Part shown: positions 42,633 to 50,386 of the stretch, piece by piece
Numbering within the stretch: the first letter of the stretch is position 1
Layout of the letters: each line of letters begins with the position of its first letter
Source of the DNA: Eubacterium sp.
Lineage (GTDB): Bacteria; Bacillota; Clostridia; Lachnospirales; Lachnospiraceae
DNA length: 64,000 nucleotides
Assembly: GCA_021769425.1 (NCBI GenBank)
Contig: JAETSX010000004.1
Location: forward strand, 42,873 to 106,872
Direction: 5' to 3'
Made by a program: the position numbers and the translations under genes
Notes under the pieces: generated by a model
Database searches by the model: none
Told to the model about the DNA's origin: nothing
The model's input: the letters and a program-made list of their open reading frames with translations, nothing else

Positions 42633-43835
42633 TCACGCAAGAATGTTTTCAAGGATCTCTTCTGCATTGTCTGTCCGCCCCAATTCACCGCTGCCATGAT
42701 TTCGTTTCCCGTATTCACTGGAAAACACAATGGCGCCGCAATCTATTTTTCCATAGCTTCTCCGGTTCAGATGGTATTCTATCCGTTTCATCACCTGCTC
42801 CATGGTTTTTCCCAGATATCCTGCTTTTTCCAGTAAATGCACTGCATCATCTGTGGTCAATGCCTGCATCATCTCCGCCAGCAAAGGCTGTTCCACTCCA
42901 GCCATTACCGCATTTGCTGTAAGAATCTCCATTCTGGCGTCTGCATTCCGAGAATGGGTCTGGAAAATTCCTCCCGCTACTTTGATAAATTTACCGATGT
43001 GGGAAACAAACAGCATTCGTTCCACTCCAAGCTCCGCTGCCATATCAATGGTTTCCCCAATAAAATTGCTGCATTTAACGGCTTCTTCCAGTGATATCGG
43101 GACATTCTGTTTTAAAAATTCCTGTCCGTAATTGCCAGGCGTTACCACAAGGCTCTTCCTGCCGCTCTGCACCTGCTGATTTAATTCCAAACGGATGCTG
43201 GACACAAGGGCTGCTTCGCTCATAGGCTCCACAATTCCTGTGGTGCCCAGTATAGATATTCCTCCTTCAATGCCGAGTCTGGGATTAAAGGTGCGTTTGG
43301 CCAATTCTTTTCCCGCCGGCACAGACAATTCCACTTTCAGCCCTTCGGCATAATTCTGCTGCCGGCAAAGCTGCTGCAGTTCTTTCTCTATCATCTGCCG
43401 CGGAACGGAATTGATGGCGTAACTTCCCGGCGGCTGCTCCAAACCGGGCTTTGTGACAATTCCCACGCCTGTGCCTCCGGTAATATGGATGCCTGGTTCC
43501 TTCTGCCTGGATACTTTGGCATAAACCCGGATTCCATTTGTGACATCCGGGTCGTCTCCTGCGTCTTTTTCAATGGCACAGGAGACAAACCCCGGCTCCT
43601 GCCGGATATCCAGCGCTTCTAACTGCAGGCAGATTCCTTTTGGGGTGACAAGATTCACATAATCCGCCTGTCTGCCTGTCAGCAGCATATATGCGGCTGC
43701 TTTTGATGCGGCTTGGGCACAGCTTCCAGTGGTGTATCCGAATCTCAATTTTTGATTATCTATGGTTTTCGTGTAATTTTCCAGGCCGGTTTTCCACGGG
43801 GAAACTCCGGGTGATTTGTAATTTGATTCTGTCAA
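42633..43835 (-). CDS. cbiD: Cobalt-precorrin-5B C1-methyltransferase CbiD
   Basis: A 400-residue CbiD, the C1-methylating enzyme of the anaerobic pathway. Diagnostic segments are LRFGYTTGSCAQAASKAAAY, IEKDAGDDPDVTNGI, GGTGVGIVTKPGLEQPPGSY, EGGISILGTTGIVEPMSEAA and LFVSHIGKFIKVAGGIFQTH. The only plausible start is TTG, preceded by GGAGGA at 10 nt. It is the first gene of the cbi operon, 33 bp beyond the ATPase gene, and no cobalamin riboswitch is recognisable in that short gap. Confidence 0.9.
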   Translation of the reverse strand: MTESNYKSPGVSPWKTGLENYTKTIDNQKLRFGYTTGSCAQAASKAAAYMLLTGRQADYVNLVTPKGICLQLEALDIRQEPGFVSCAIEKDAGDDPDVTNGIRVYAKVSRQKEPGIHITGGTGVGIVTKPGLEQPPGSYAINSVPRQMIEKELQQLCRQQNYAEGLKVELSVPAGKELAKRTFNPRLGIEGGISILGTTGIVEPMSEAALVSSIRLELNQQVQSGRKSLVVTPGNYGQEFLKQNVPISLEEAVKCSNFIGETIDMAAELGVERMLFVSHIGKFIKVAGGIFQTHSRNADARMEILTANAVMAGVEQPLLAEMMQALTTDDAVHLLEKAGYLGKTMEQVMKRIEYHLNRRSYGKIDCGAIVFSSEYGKRNHGSGELGRTDNAEEILENILA

Positions 43836-43868
43836 TGATTTTGTTCCTCCAGTGAAACAGCAGAGCTC

Positions 43869-44297
43869 TTATACATATGCTTTTATTGTCAATTCCATTT
43901 GTTCCTCTACTTTCCTGCTTATCAATTCAAATAAATTCTCTTTCGTTGCAAACAGATTTTTGGGATTTCTGCCTATAATCAAATATTGATTTTTATGATC
44001 TAAAGAAACATATTTTCTTATATCATCATCCAGCAAAATATCTGCGTTGTCAATCACAATTAGTTTTCCTTCTGCCAAACTGATAATATCCTTAATATTT
44101 TTCTGATAATCCAAATAATTGAGACAAAGAATCTTAGGATTCACAGCCATACATTCCTGCATGAATGAAAATACAGCCGTTTTTCCTGTACCGGAATCTC
44201 CGGTTAATATCGTAATATTATTTGTAAATTTAAAATCAATCAGAAATGAAGTATGAACCGTTGAAAAATGCTCCATTACGACAGGTTTACATCTCAT
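43869..44297 (-). CDS. Small P-loop ATPase of an uncharacterised three-gene module
   Basis: A 142-residue protein. The Walker A motif is ITILTGDSGTGKTAVFSFMQ and Walker B is GKLIVIDNADILL. A late segment YLIIGRNPKNLFATKENLFE could hold sensor residues. The start overlaps the preceding gene by 11 bp, with AAGGAG 9 nt upstream. Small stand-alone ATPases like this occur in signalling or defence modules. It has lower GC than the cbi operon behind it, as do its two partners, suggesting an acquired cassette. Not assignable to a named family. Confidence 0.7.
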   Translation of the reverse strand: MRCKPVVMEHFSTVHTSFLIDFKFTNNITILTGDSGTGKTAVFSFMQECMAVNPKILCLNYLDYQKNIKDIISLAEGKLIVIDNADILLDDDIRKYVSLDHKNQYLIIGRNPKNLFATKENLFELISRKVEEQMELTIKAYV

Positions 44298-44730
44298 TGC
44301 TCCACCACTCCTTTAATTTCTCATAATCGCTGATTTGCTTTTTTCCTGCTTGAGTCTGCACAATAACCGGCTCCATATCAAACGGAATTAACGGATAATC
44401 ACTAAATACATTTCCTTCTTCCAATCTATATAGAACCTCTAAAGCATTATTTCCGCATTCTTTCATACAAAATACCTTATCCGGATGATAAAGAACATTC
44501 AATATGGTTTTACATCCTGTAGAAAGCTTGTCTATGTCTAAAGCAACATCATCAAATCTTGAACGTATTCTGTACTTACTCAACAATTTTGAATTATCAA
44601 TCTGTTCTATGATTCTCCCTGCCCTTTCATCTATACAAGATACCGTGTTCTGGTTAAAAAATATATCATTCAACTCAATATATTCCATATTTTGAGGGAT
44701 ATCTCTTTTTTCTTTAAAGATCCTTATCAC
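44287..44730 (-). CDS. DUF4869-like protein, middle gene of the three-gene module
   Basis: A 147-residue protein. The centre reads DIDKLSTGCKTILNVLYHPD then KVFCMKECGNNALEVLYRLE, which matches my memory of DUF4869 (LSGG.KTL....DPDK.FNAS.CGDN). DUF4869 has no established function. The GTG start is in a GTGA overlap with the upstream stop and has GGAGGA 7-8 nt before it, so translation is coupled. A longer ATG-initiated frame overlaps the upstream gene but has no such site. Confidence 0.6.
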   Translation of the reverse strand: MIRIFKEKRDIPQNMEYIELNDIFFNQNTVSCIDERAGRIIEQIDNSKLLSKYRIRSRFDDVALDIDKLSTGCKTILNVLYHPDKVFCMKECGNNALEVLYRLEEGNVFSDYPLIPFDMEPVIVQTQAGKKQISDYEKLKEWWSNEM

Positions 44731-45443
44731 GATACTTCCTCCAATCCAACTGCCTGAAACTGCTCTTTTAAACATGATTTTTCATAAATGCTTTTCATTT
44801 TCTCAAATGCAGACAGTCTGCTAAAATCCAAGCCGCAGACATCATCGTCCATGCGCTCTCTCCATTCACAGCAAGATTTCACCCAACACTCTCCTATCTC
44901 AGCCTTTGAAACTTCAAACCCAGTATTTCTTGTTAAATCAAATAGAAGCTTTGCTGCCAATTTTTCTACATTATGCATACCAAGATGCTCATCATATGCC
45001 ACAATTTCCTTAATATCTTTATAGTTCAATTCTCCGGTTTCAATGGAATTTACAAGTTTTTCTCTTGCCGCTATAGCGCTTGCTCTTGTTTTCAAAAAAT
45101 TATCATCAGGAGCAAATATCCACTTGAGCAAGTCTTTGAATTCTAATAAAACATATTCAAAACAGATGATATCTATCAGAAACACATTTTCTTTATCATC
45201 TGCAAATTGTTTCAGTTTTTTCCGTTCCATTACCACCTGCAAATTATCAAAGGAATTATCATAAACAATTACATATTTATTATCTGTATCCTCCAACGAC
45301 TTTACTGCTTTTACCAACTCACTGTTGTTCTTTTTACTCTCCACCACAATATGAGGGTATAACTGCTTCATAAGATTATCCCAAAATATGTAACTTGCTT
45401 TACCATTTCGATCTTCTATCCATAAAAATATCCTGGGTAACAT
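44727..45443 (-). CDS. First gene of the three-gene module, possible TOPRIM-like protein
   Basis: A 238-residue soluble protein. The N-terminal half alternates strands and acidic residues: RIFLWIEDRNGKASYIFWDN, KYVIVYDNSFDNLQVVM, VFLIDIICFEYVLLEFKDLL. This order (Glu, Asp-x-x-x-Asp, then an acidic residue next to a phenylalanine-glutamate) is reminiscent of TOPRIM-type nuclease folds as in OLD or DUF4435 proteins, but it is weak. The C-terminal half is helical. It is the promoter-proximal gene, overlapping the next by 4 bp. Confidence 0.55.
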   Translation of the reverse strand: MLPRIFLWIEDRNGKASYIFWDNLMKQLYPHIVVESKKNNSELVKAVKSLEDTDNKYVIVYDNSFDNLQVVMERKKLKQFADDKENVFLIDIICFEYVLLEFKDLLKWIFAPDDNFLKTRASAIAAREKLVNSIETGELNYKDIKEIVAYDEHLGMHNVEKLAAKLLFDLTRNTGFEVSKAEIGECWVKSCCEWRERMDDDVCGLDFSRLSAFEKMKSIYEKSCLKEQFQAVGLEEVS

Positions 45444-45560
45444 TTATTCACCAGCTTTCTAATATCATCTGTTTGCAAAAATATAGGCTCCTCCCTTCCA
45501 GGCCGGCTCCCTCCTCATGATAATGATTATACCACTTTATCAAATTTACACAAGTTATTC
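45444..45560. other. Divergent intergenic region
   Basis: The AT-rich spacer separates the minus-strand three-gene module from the plus-strand queuosine operon. No gene is supported. A gaggaggga-like ribosome-binding site is not seen for any small frame. Confidence 0.4.
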
Positions 45561-45589
45561 TTGCAATAATGAAGCTGATATGCTAGAAT
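45561..45589 (+). promoter_or_regulatory. Sigma-A promoter of the queuosine-salvage operon
   Basis: TTGCAA, 17 bp, TAGAAT. The predicted start near 45596 immediately precedes a strong hairpin (ggcagaaacgg / ccgtctgcc, 45598-45624) and the preQ1 aptamer. Confidence 0.6.
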
Positions 45590-45641
45590 ACTTTAGCGGC
45601 AGAAACGGTTCTATTTCCGTCTGCCAGAGTGTAACTGAATA

Positions 45642-45681
45642 AGACAGTTCGTGACCATCCTGTCTCTAAACAAAACTAGGG
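45642..45681 (+). ncRNA. PreQ1-I riboswitch aptamer
   Basis: A 6-bp P1 stem agacag (45642-45647) / ctgtct (45660-45665), a 12-nt loop ttcgtgaccatc and the A-rich tail ctaaacaaaactagg reproduce the preQ1-I pseudoknot architecture (stem, loop, then AAAACUA tail pairing back into the loop). The next genes encode a radical SAM queuosine-salvage enzyme and YhhQ, the expected regulon. The tail and the downstream terminator provide an expression platform. Confidence 0.78.
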
Positions 45682-45745
45682 AATTGTCGGAACGGAATCA
45701 TTCTGCGAGTATTTCTATGCAGACGTATGCCGTTCTTTTCTTTGG

Positions 45746-45769
45746 GCACGTTCTGCGTGCTCATTTTTT
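45746..45769 (+). terminator. Riboswitch-controlled terminator
   Basis: The hairpin gcacg / cgtgc with loop ttctg is followed by tcatttttt, 65 bp after the aptamer and 40 bp before the first gene. It would attenuate the operon when preQ1 is bound. Confidence 0.6.
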
Positions 45770-45809
45770 ATGAAAAACTCTCTGACACAGTTTAAGAAAG
45801 GACTTGATT

Positions 45810-46544
45810 ATGGAAGATTTTAATCCCAACCGCTATGCGGTCATTGACGAAAAAAATAAACGGGAAATTGTAATGCTGCGGGGATGCGGCTGCACCTGGA
45901 GACGGTGCCGGTTCTGCGATTATCACCTGGATTCCTCCAAAGACGAAGCTGCAAACTTCGCATTAAACCAAAAACACCTGGAAAAAGTCACCGGCGTTCA
46001 CGGCAAGCTGGAAGTGATCAACTCCGGCAGTTTTGTGGATCTGGATGAAAAAACTGTGGCTCTGATTGAACAGGTCTGCTTAAAGCACAAGATCAGACAG
46101 GTGCATTTTGAATGCCACTGGCGGCACAGGAATGAAATTGCTGATTTTCGGAAACGCTTTGCTGCACATGGCGTTGAATTAAAAGTAAAAACGGGTGTAG
46201 AAACTTTTGATTCCCTGTTTCGGGAAAGCTATCTGGATAAGGGAATTACCGCTGATTCTCCGGAAGAAATTGCAGAATATTTTGATGAAGTCTGCCTGCT
46301 GCAGGGCATCCCGGGGCAAACGGCAGGCAGCATGGATTCTGACATCCAAACAGGCCTGAAACATTTTGAGAGGGTTTGTATCAATATCATGCAGGAAAAT
46401 GGCAGGCCCATCAAGCCGGACCCAAGAGTAATCCGCATTTTTTCCCAGGAACTTTACCCAAAATATATCAATGACAGCCGTGTAGATATTTTAATGGAAA
46501 ACACTGCCTTTGGAGTAGGAGGTGTGGTCACTCATGCAGAATGA
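45810..46544 (+). CDS. queL: Radical SAM protein, QueL-like queuine lyase
   Basis: A 244-residue protein with a cysteine cluster near the N-terminus, C28-x4-C33-x2-C36 (GCGCTWRRCRFCDYH), not the canonical Cx3Cx2C. The rest is TIM-barrel-like (LEVINSGSFVDLDEKTVALI, VHFECHWRHRNEIADFRKRF, LKVKTGVETFDSLFRESYLD). In Clostridioides difficile the radical SAM enzyme QueL converts queuine to preQ1; the preQ1-I riboswitch upstream and the YhhQ gene downstream make this the best assignment. Start ATG is 7 nt after AAAGGA. The variant cluster spacing was not checked against QueL. Confidence 0.65.
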   Translation: MEDFNPNRYAVIDEKNKREIVMLRGCGCTWRRCRFCDYHLDSSKDEAANFALNQKHLEKVTGVHGKLEVINSGSFVDLDEKTVALIEQVCLKHKIRQVHFECHWRHRNEIADFRKRFAAHGVELKVKTGVETFDSLFRESYLDKGITADSPEEIAEYFDEVCLLQGIPGQTAGSMDSDIQTGLKHFERVCINIMQENGRPIKPDPRVIRIFSQELYPKYINDSRVDILMENTAFGVGGVVTHAE

Positions 46545-47241
46545 AATTCTTTTAATTGTATCTTTGATTGTTACATATTCCACAGTTCTGATACTGTTCC
46601 GTTTATTTCAGGAACAGGGACTTTACCTATGGACTGTAGTTGCCACAATTTCCGCCAATATTGAGGTTCTGATTGTGGTGAACGCCTTTGGGATGGAAAT
46701 GACGCTGGGTAATATCCTGTTTGCCTCCACTTTTCTGATTACTGACATCTTAAGTGAGATTTATGGGAAAAAATCCGCCCAGACAGCTGTTTATCTTGGC
46801 ATTGCAACCTCTGTCATTTTCATTGCCGTCAGCCAATCCTGGATGCTGTATACGCCCAATGAAAACGATTTTGCCTCCCCTGCCATCCGCACAGTATTTT
46901 CCAATACGCCAAGGCTTATGGCTGTCGGCATTGCAGTTTATGTAATTGTCCAGCTTTTTGATGTGTGGGCCTACCATAAATGGTGGGCGTTTACTGAGAA
47001 AAAATTTGGCGACCGGAAAAAATTCCTGTGGCTGAGAAACAACGGCTCCACACTGTTCTCTCAGCTTTTAAATACTGTTTTATTTACCTGGGGCGCATTC
47101 CTTGGCACTCACAATACTTCCACGCTGATTTCCATTGCTTTTTCCAGCTATGTGATTTTTCTGGCAACCAGCCTGGCAGATACGCCCTTTGTCTATCTTG
47201 CGCGATATTTGCACCGCAAAAAAATTAAAACCACCGGCTAA
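46534..47241 (+). CDS. Queuosine precursor transporter YhhQ family
   Basis: A 235-residue polytopic membrane protein of the YhhQ/DUF165 family. It has about six hydrophobic segments, and the family pattern NILFASTFLITDILSEIYGK and VQLFDVWAYHKWW and SLADTPFVYLARYLHRK is clear. YhhQ proteins import preQ0, preQ1 or, in some bacteria, queuine. It overlaps the QueL-like gene by 11 bp and has AGGAGG upstream. Under preQ1 riboswitch control it supplies the salvage enzyme, so substrate may be queuine or a precursor. Confidence 0.88.
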   Translation: MQNEILLIVSLIVTYSTVLILFRLFQEQGLYLWTVVATISANIEVLIVVNAFGMEMTLGNILFASTFLITDILSEIYGKKSAQTAVYLGIATSVIFIAVSQSWMLYTPNENDFASPAIRTVFSNTPRLMAVGIAVYVIVQLFDVWAYHKWWAFTEKKFGDRKKFLWLRNNGSTLFSQLLNTVLFTWGAFLGTHNTSTLISIAFSSYVIFLATSLADTPFVYLARYLHRKKIKTTG

Positions 47242-47250
47242 CCGGTGGTT
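47229..47250. terminator. Shared bidirectional terminator
   Basis: The perfect hairpin aaccaccgg-ctaa-ccggtggtt overlaps the YhhQ stop and is followed on the minus strand by TTAATTTTTTT, ending both converging genes. Confidence 0.75.
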
Positions 47251-47260
47251 TGCTCATGTT

Positions 47261-48052
47261 CTATAAAGGCTCATTACCGGCTCTTGGGTCAGTCAAATTA
47301 AGGCCATTCACCCAAGCTGCAACCTCGCTTTCTGCCCCTGGCACACTATTTCGGGAGATAGAAAGTCCGTCGGAAATAACGGTTGCGTCCGGCTGCAATT
47401 CCGAAATCGTCTGAATGGTTCTGGAGAATCCACTTCCGCCATGAGTGGTAAACGGGATAATGGTTTTACCGCTGAAATCATATTCTTCAAGGAATGTATA
47501 GAGCGGCATCGGTAAATCAGCGTTCCAGTTCGGATAGCCCAAGAAAATCACGTCATAGCTGTCCGGGTTTTCAATTTGTGCCGCAAGCTCCGGCCTGGCA
47601 TTGTCGGCTTTCTCATCGTAGGCAAATTCCAGAAGAGGATCGTGGGTTGTAGGATAATCCTGCACTGTTTCAATGGCGAACAGATCGCCGCCCGCTTCAC
47701 GCTGAATAATCTTTGCAATGTACTCGTTATTTCCCAAAACCTCGCCATTCACTGCCACGCGACTGGCACCGGCCACGGTATCCACGCCGTCCGTTTCCAT
47801 GACGGAGAAATATGCAATCAGAATATTCCCGCTTCCTGCTTCTGCCGTACCCGAAGTTTCTGCGTTTTCTGTTTCATCATCTGTGGGTTCCACTGTGCTT
47901 TCATCTGTACTGCTGTCATCAGATTTTGTTGCCGGAGTTGCTACCTCCGTTTCTGCCGGCGTATCCTCCACAGTATTCTGATTGCTGCTGCCGCAAGCAG
48001 CCAGCGAAAGAACCAGCAGAGCAGAAAGAAGAATGGCTGTTATTTTTTTCAT
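47261..48052 (-). CDS. Flavodoxin-domain lipoprotein
   Basis: A 263-residue membrane-anchored lipoprotein: signal peptide MKKITAILLSALLVLSLAAC with lipidated Cys20, then an acidic Thr/Glu linker of about 55 residues and a flavodoxin-like domain. That domain has GNILIAYFSVMETDGVDTVA, DVIFLGYPNWNADLPMPLYT and PFTTHGGSGFSRTIQTISEL. Such extracytoplasmic flavodoxins could take part in redox reactions outside the membrane. The same flavodoxin domain occurs in the fused protein at 51463, so this cluster seems functionally linked. Confidence 0.82.
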   Translation of the reverse strand: MKKITAILLSALLVLSLAACGSSNQNTVEDTPAETEVATPATKSDDSSTDESTVEPTDDETENAETSGTAEAGSGNILIAYFSVMETDGVDTVAGASRVAVNGEVLGNNEYIAKIIQREAGGDLFAIETVQDYPTTHDPLLEFAYDEKADNARPELAAQIENPDSYDVIFLGYPNWNADLPMPLYTFLEEYDFSGKTIIPFTTHGGSGFSRTIQTISELQPDATVISDGLSISRNSVPGAESEVAAWVNGLNLTDPRAGNEPL

Positions 48053-48157
48053 AAAATTTTGCTCCTTTACTTTTTATAATGATCTATGTCAACAGATGCT
48101 TTTACCCATCTGGCAGGCTTCCTGCATATCAAGCAATCTTCGTTCAGCATATGACCA

Positions 48158-49258
48158 TCAACGAAAGCAGTCCCTTATCATGCCCGTAACTTCATCCATA
48201 GAAAGTATCGTTGAAATGTCAATTTCTTTTATCTTCTCCCAGGAAGCCTCGCCTTCAAAATACATATCGATGCCAATCCCTGCAAAAAGTTCCACCATCT
48301 TCTCCGCAGAGTCCTCTATAGTTCCTTCATACCCAAATGCATCATTAAAATAGCGGCTAATATCATCCTCATGGTATCTTGCCATAGTTTTCAAAAACCG
48401 TGGAAAAATCGTCGTGAGGCTCTTACGATATGGAGCGCCCACCAAAACCTCCGGGATAAACTCCAGTTCATAAATATCATATGCGTAATTCTCTTCTTTC
48501 CCAAGCCCTAACCGCCCGGAAGTTGAAATGGCAGCTCCATATAAAATTACGCCGCGTGCATCAGCATCTTTGGGATTCTCTTTTAATCTTTTCGTCGCCC
48601 TAAGGACATTGCGAATTACAGAAATCCCCATATCATAGGATAATGGATTCTGGTCTCCGAGAATGGACGCAGACAATTGAACCAGCGTAACCAATCCGGT
48701 ATAAGCTGTCATTTCCTCCCCAAGAGACATAGAATACTTTGGCGTAAGAATCGCCATATCTGCCGCAATACCATAGGCTGTGCCAAAATCCCCTGTCCTG
48801 GCATCCGCTGATACGGCTCCCAGTCCATACTCCGAACCGCTGGATGGGTAGGTCGGCATCAGGATCAACGGCAGTTTTTTAAGACTATAGGGGTTCTTCT
48901 TCCCTTTCACATACTCCCAAAGATCGTCTGCATGATAAGCGCCAAATGCGATCAGCTTTGCGCAATCCATGATATTTGCGCCGCCTGCACCAATTACCAG
49001 TTCAATATCATACTTTTTCACAAGACGGATTCCTTTTTCAATATCCGCCAGTTCCCTTGAAGCATTGGCAAGTTCGTATAAAACGCCTTCTTCACCTTCC
49101 ACTGCTTTCTTTATATCTTCATAACAGCCATTCTCTTTGACAGATCCTCTCCCATAAACAAACAGAACCTTTTTCCTCGCAGCCAGCGCCGCTATATCTG
49201 ATGCGGGATCATTGCGGAATAATAAGTTTGTATCATTTCTCAGTCTAAAATCCTTCAT
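48158..49258 (-). CDS. Iron-alcohol-dehydrogenase family protein with missing metal ligands
   Basis: A 366-residue member of the iron-containing alcohol dehydrogenase fold. The nucleotide-binding region VFVYGRGSVKENGCYEDIKK and IELVIGAGGANIMDCAKLIA and LMPTYPSSGSEYGLGAVS are typical. However the metal site (DTLSHxxE) is replaced by AYTGLVTLVQLSASI, and the second His motif reads LGKEENYAYDIYEL, so three expected histidines are absent. It may be catalytically altered or inactive. Its paralogue at 52965 keeps the ligands. Start ATG follows the leader with AAAAGGAGAAC. Confidence 0.72.
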   Translation of the reverse strand: MKDFRLRNDTNLLFRNDPASDIAALAARKKVLFVYGRGSVKENGCYEDIKKAVEGEEGVLYELANASRELADIEKGIRLVKKYDIELVIGAGGANIMDCAKLIAFGAYHADDLWEYVKGKKNPYSLKKLPLILMPTYPSSGSEYGLGAVSADARTGDFGTAYGIAADMAILTPKYSMSLGEEMTAYTGLVTLVQLSASILGDQNPLSYDMGISVIRNVLRATKRLKENPKDADARGVILYGAAISTSGRLGLGKEENYAYDIYELEFIPEVLVGAPYRKSLTTIFPRFLKTMARYHEDDISRYFNDAFGYEGTIEDSAEKMVELFAGIGIDMYFEGEASWEKIKEIDISTILSMDEVTGMIRDCFR

Positions 49259-49320
49259 AAGTTCTCCTTTTCGATCTTCCAGGTATCAGCTATTATATTT
49301 TATTTTTTTGTCATCACGGG

Positions 49321-50298
49321 TTAATCGCTCAGTTCAACGGTTACTTTGACTTCATTCTCGTAAGAACCTAAAATTTCAATTCCTTCTTCATCGAGACGGG
49401 CAATCACTTCCATGCCTGCGCTGATCTCTCTGCCGTCATGGTCATAATACATGGCAAAGGTTGGGCCGGGCGGATAATAGATAATATCGCCAATCTCATA
49501 AGGATACTGGATATTCTCCAAATCAGAATCATCAATCGTAAAATCCAAATGGGCATGTTTCTCACGGTTTGCGTAATCCGTCATATCCAATGTCAAAGGA
49601 AGCTGTTCTGCGAAAGCGTCTGCAGCAGGAGTGTCCAGCAATGAAGCATAAATAACGTCCGTATCATCCAACGTGATGGTGAGCTGTCTGCTTCCCTGGG
49701 CAGTTTCCGCAGCGGCAGAGCCACTGGCTTCAAGCTCGAACAGAACCTCTACTTCATCATCATATGCCTGAAAAGCTGCCACGCCTTCCTCATCCATTCT
49801 TGCTAACACTTCAATGCCGGAGCTGATGCTTTTTCCGTCATGTTCTGTAAAAATTCCCATCGTCGGGCCGGGATGCCAGTACACAATATCGCCAATCTCA
49901 TACTCATATACGGTATTCTGCTGGCTTTCCTCACTCAGCGAAAATGGCAGATACACTTCCTTCTGGCGATCAAGATGCTCGCGCATTTCAATCGTAAATG
50001 GAAGCTGCTCCAAAAACTCTGCGGTTGCGGGAGTGTCCGTCAATTCCGCATATACAACATCCGTTCCGTTCAGCGTCATTTTCAGACGGCCTGCACCGGA
50101 GGATACCGTCGGCTCCGTAGTATTTTCCGACATTTCATCCGTTTCTGTATCATTTGTTTCTGCTTCCGCAACGCTGCCTGCGTTCTGTGTTTCATCGGTG
50201 TCGCCCGCCTGCTGAGAGTTGCCGCAAGCCGACAGCACAAGCATTGAGCCAAGCAGCAATGAAAGCAGTCCTGTGATTCTTTTTTTCATTGTTTTCAT
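49321..50298 (-). CDS. Lipoprotein with two cyclophilin-like domains
   Basis: A 325-residue lipoprotein (LLLGSMLVLSACGNSQ lipobox). After a Thr/Glu-rich linker it has two tandem beta-barrel repeats, each with LNGTDVVYAELTDTPATAEF, HLDRQKEVYLPF and YEIGDIVYWHPGPTMGIFTE; copy two has LDDTDVIYASLLDTPAADAF and YEIGDIIYYPPGPTFAMYYD. This matches the cyclophilin-like (PF18050-type) fold. Function is unknown; such proteins usually sit beside flavodoxins and alcohol dehydrogenases like these. Confidence 0.78.
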   Translation of the reverse strand: MKTMKKRITGLLSLLLGSMLVLSACGNSQQAGDTDETQNAGSVAEAETNDTETDEMSENTTEPTVSSGAGRLKMTLNGTDVVYAELTDTPATAEFLEQLPFTIEMREHLDRQKEVYLPFSLSEESQQNTVYEYEIGDIVYWHPGPTMGIFTEHDGKSISSGIEVLARMDEEGVAAFQAYDDEVEVLFELEASGSAAAETAQGSRQLTITLDDTDVIYASLLDTPAADAFAEQLPLTLDMTDYANREKHAHLDFTIDDSDLENIQYPYEIGDIIYYPPGPTFAMYYDHDGREISAGMEVIARLDEEGIEILGSYENEVKVTVELSD

Positions 50299-50386
50299 AA
50301 GATAGATTCCTTTCTAAATGTTAGTTTTATTGTAAGGGGCAGGATAAAAGCAATTCCTTCATTTCTCCCACTTTACCAGTTTTCAG

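Noticed and set aside
43836..43868. Cobalamin riboswitch before the cbi operon
   Set aside because: Only 33 bp separate cbiD from the upstream gene and no B12-box-like sequence was recognised there or elsewhere in the window.
45598..45624. Hairpin upstream of the preQ1 aptamer as a second riboswitch or terminator
   Set aside because: It is a plain stem-loop without a T-run or recognisable aptamer core; left as part of the leader.
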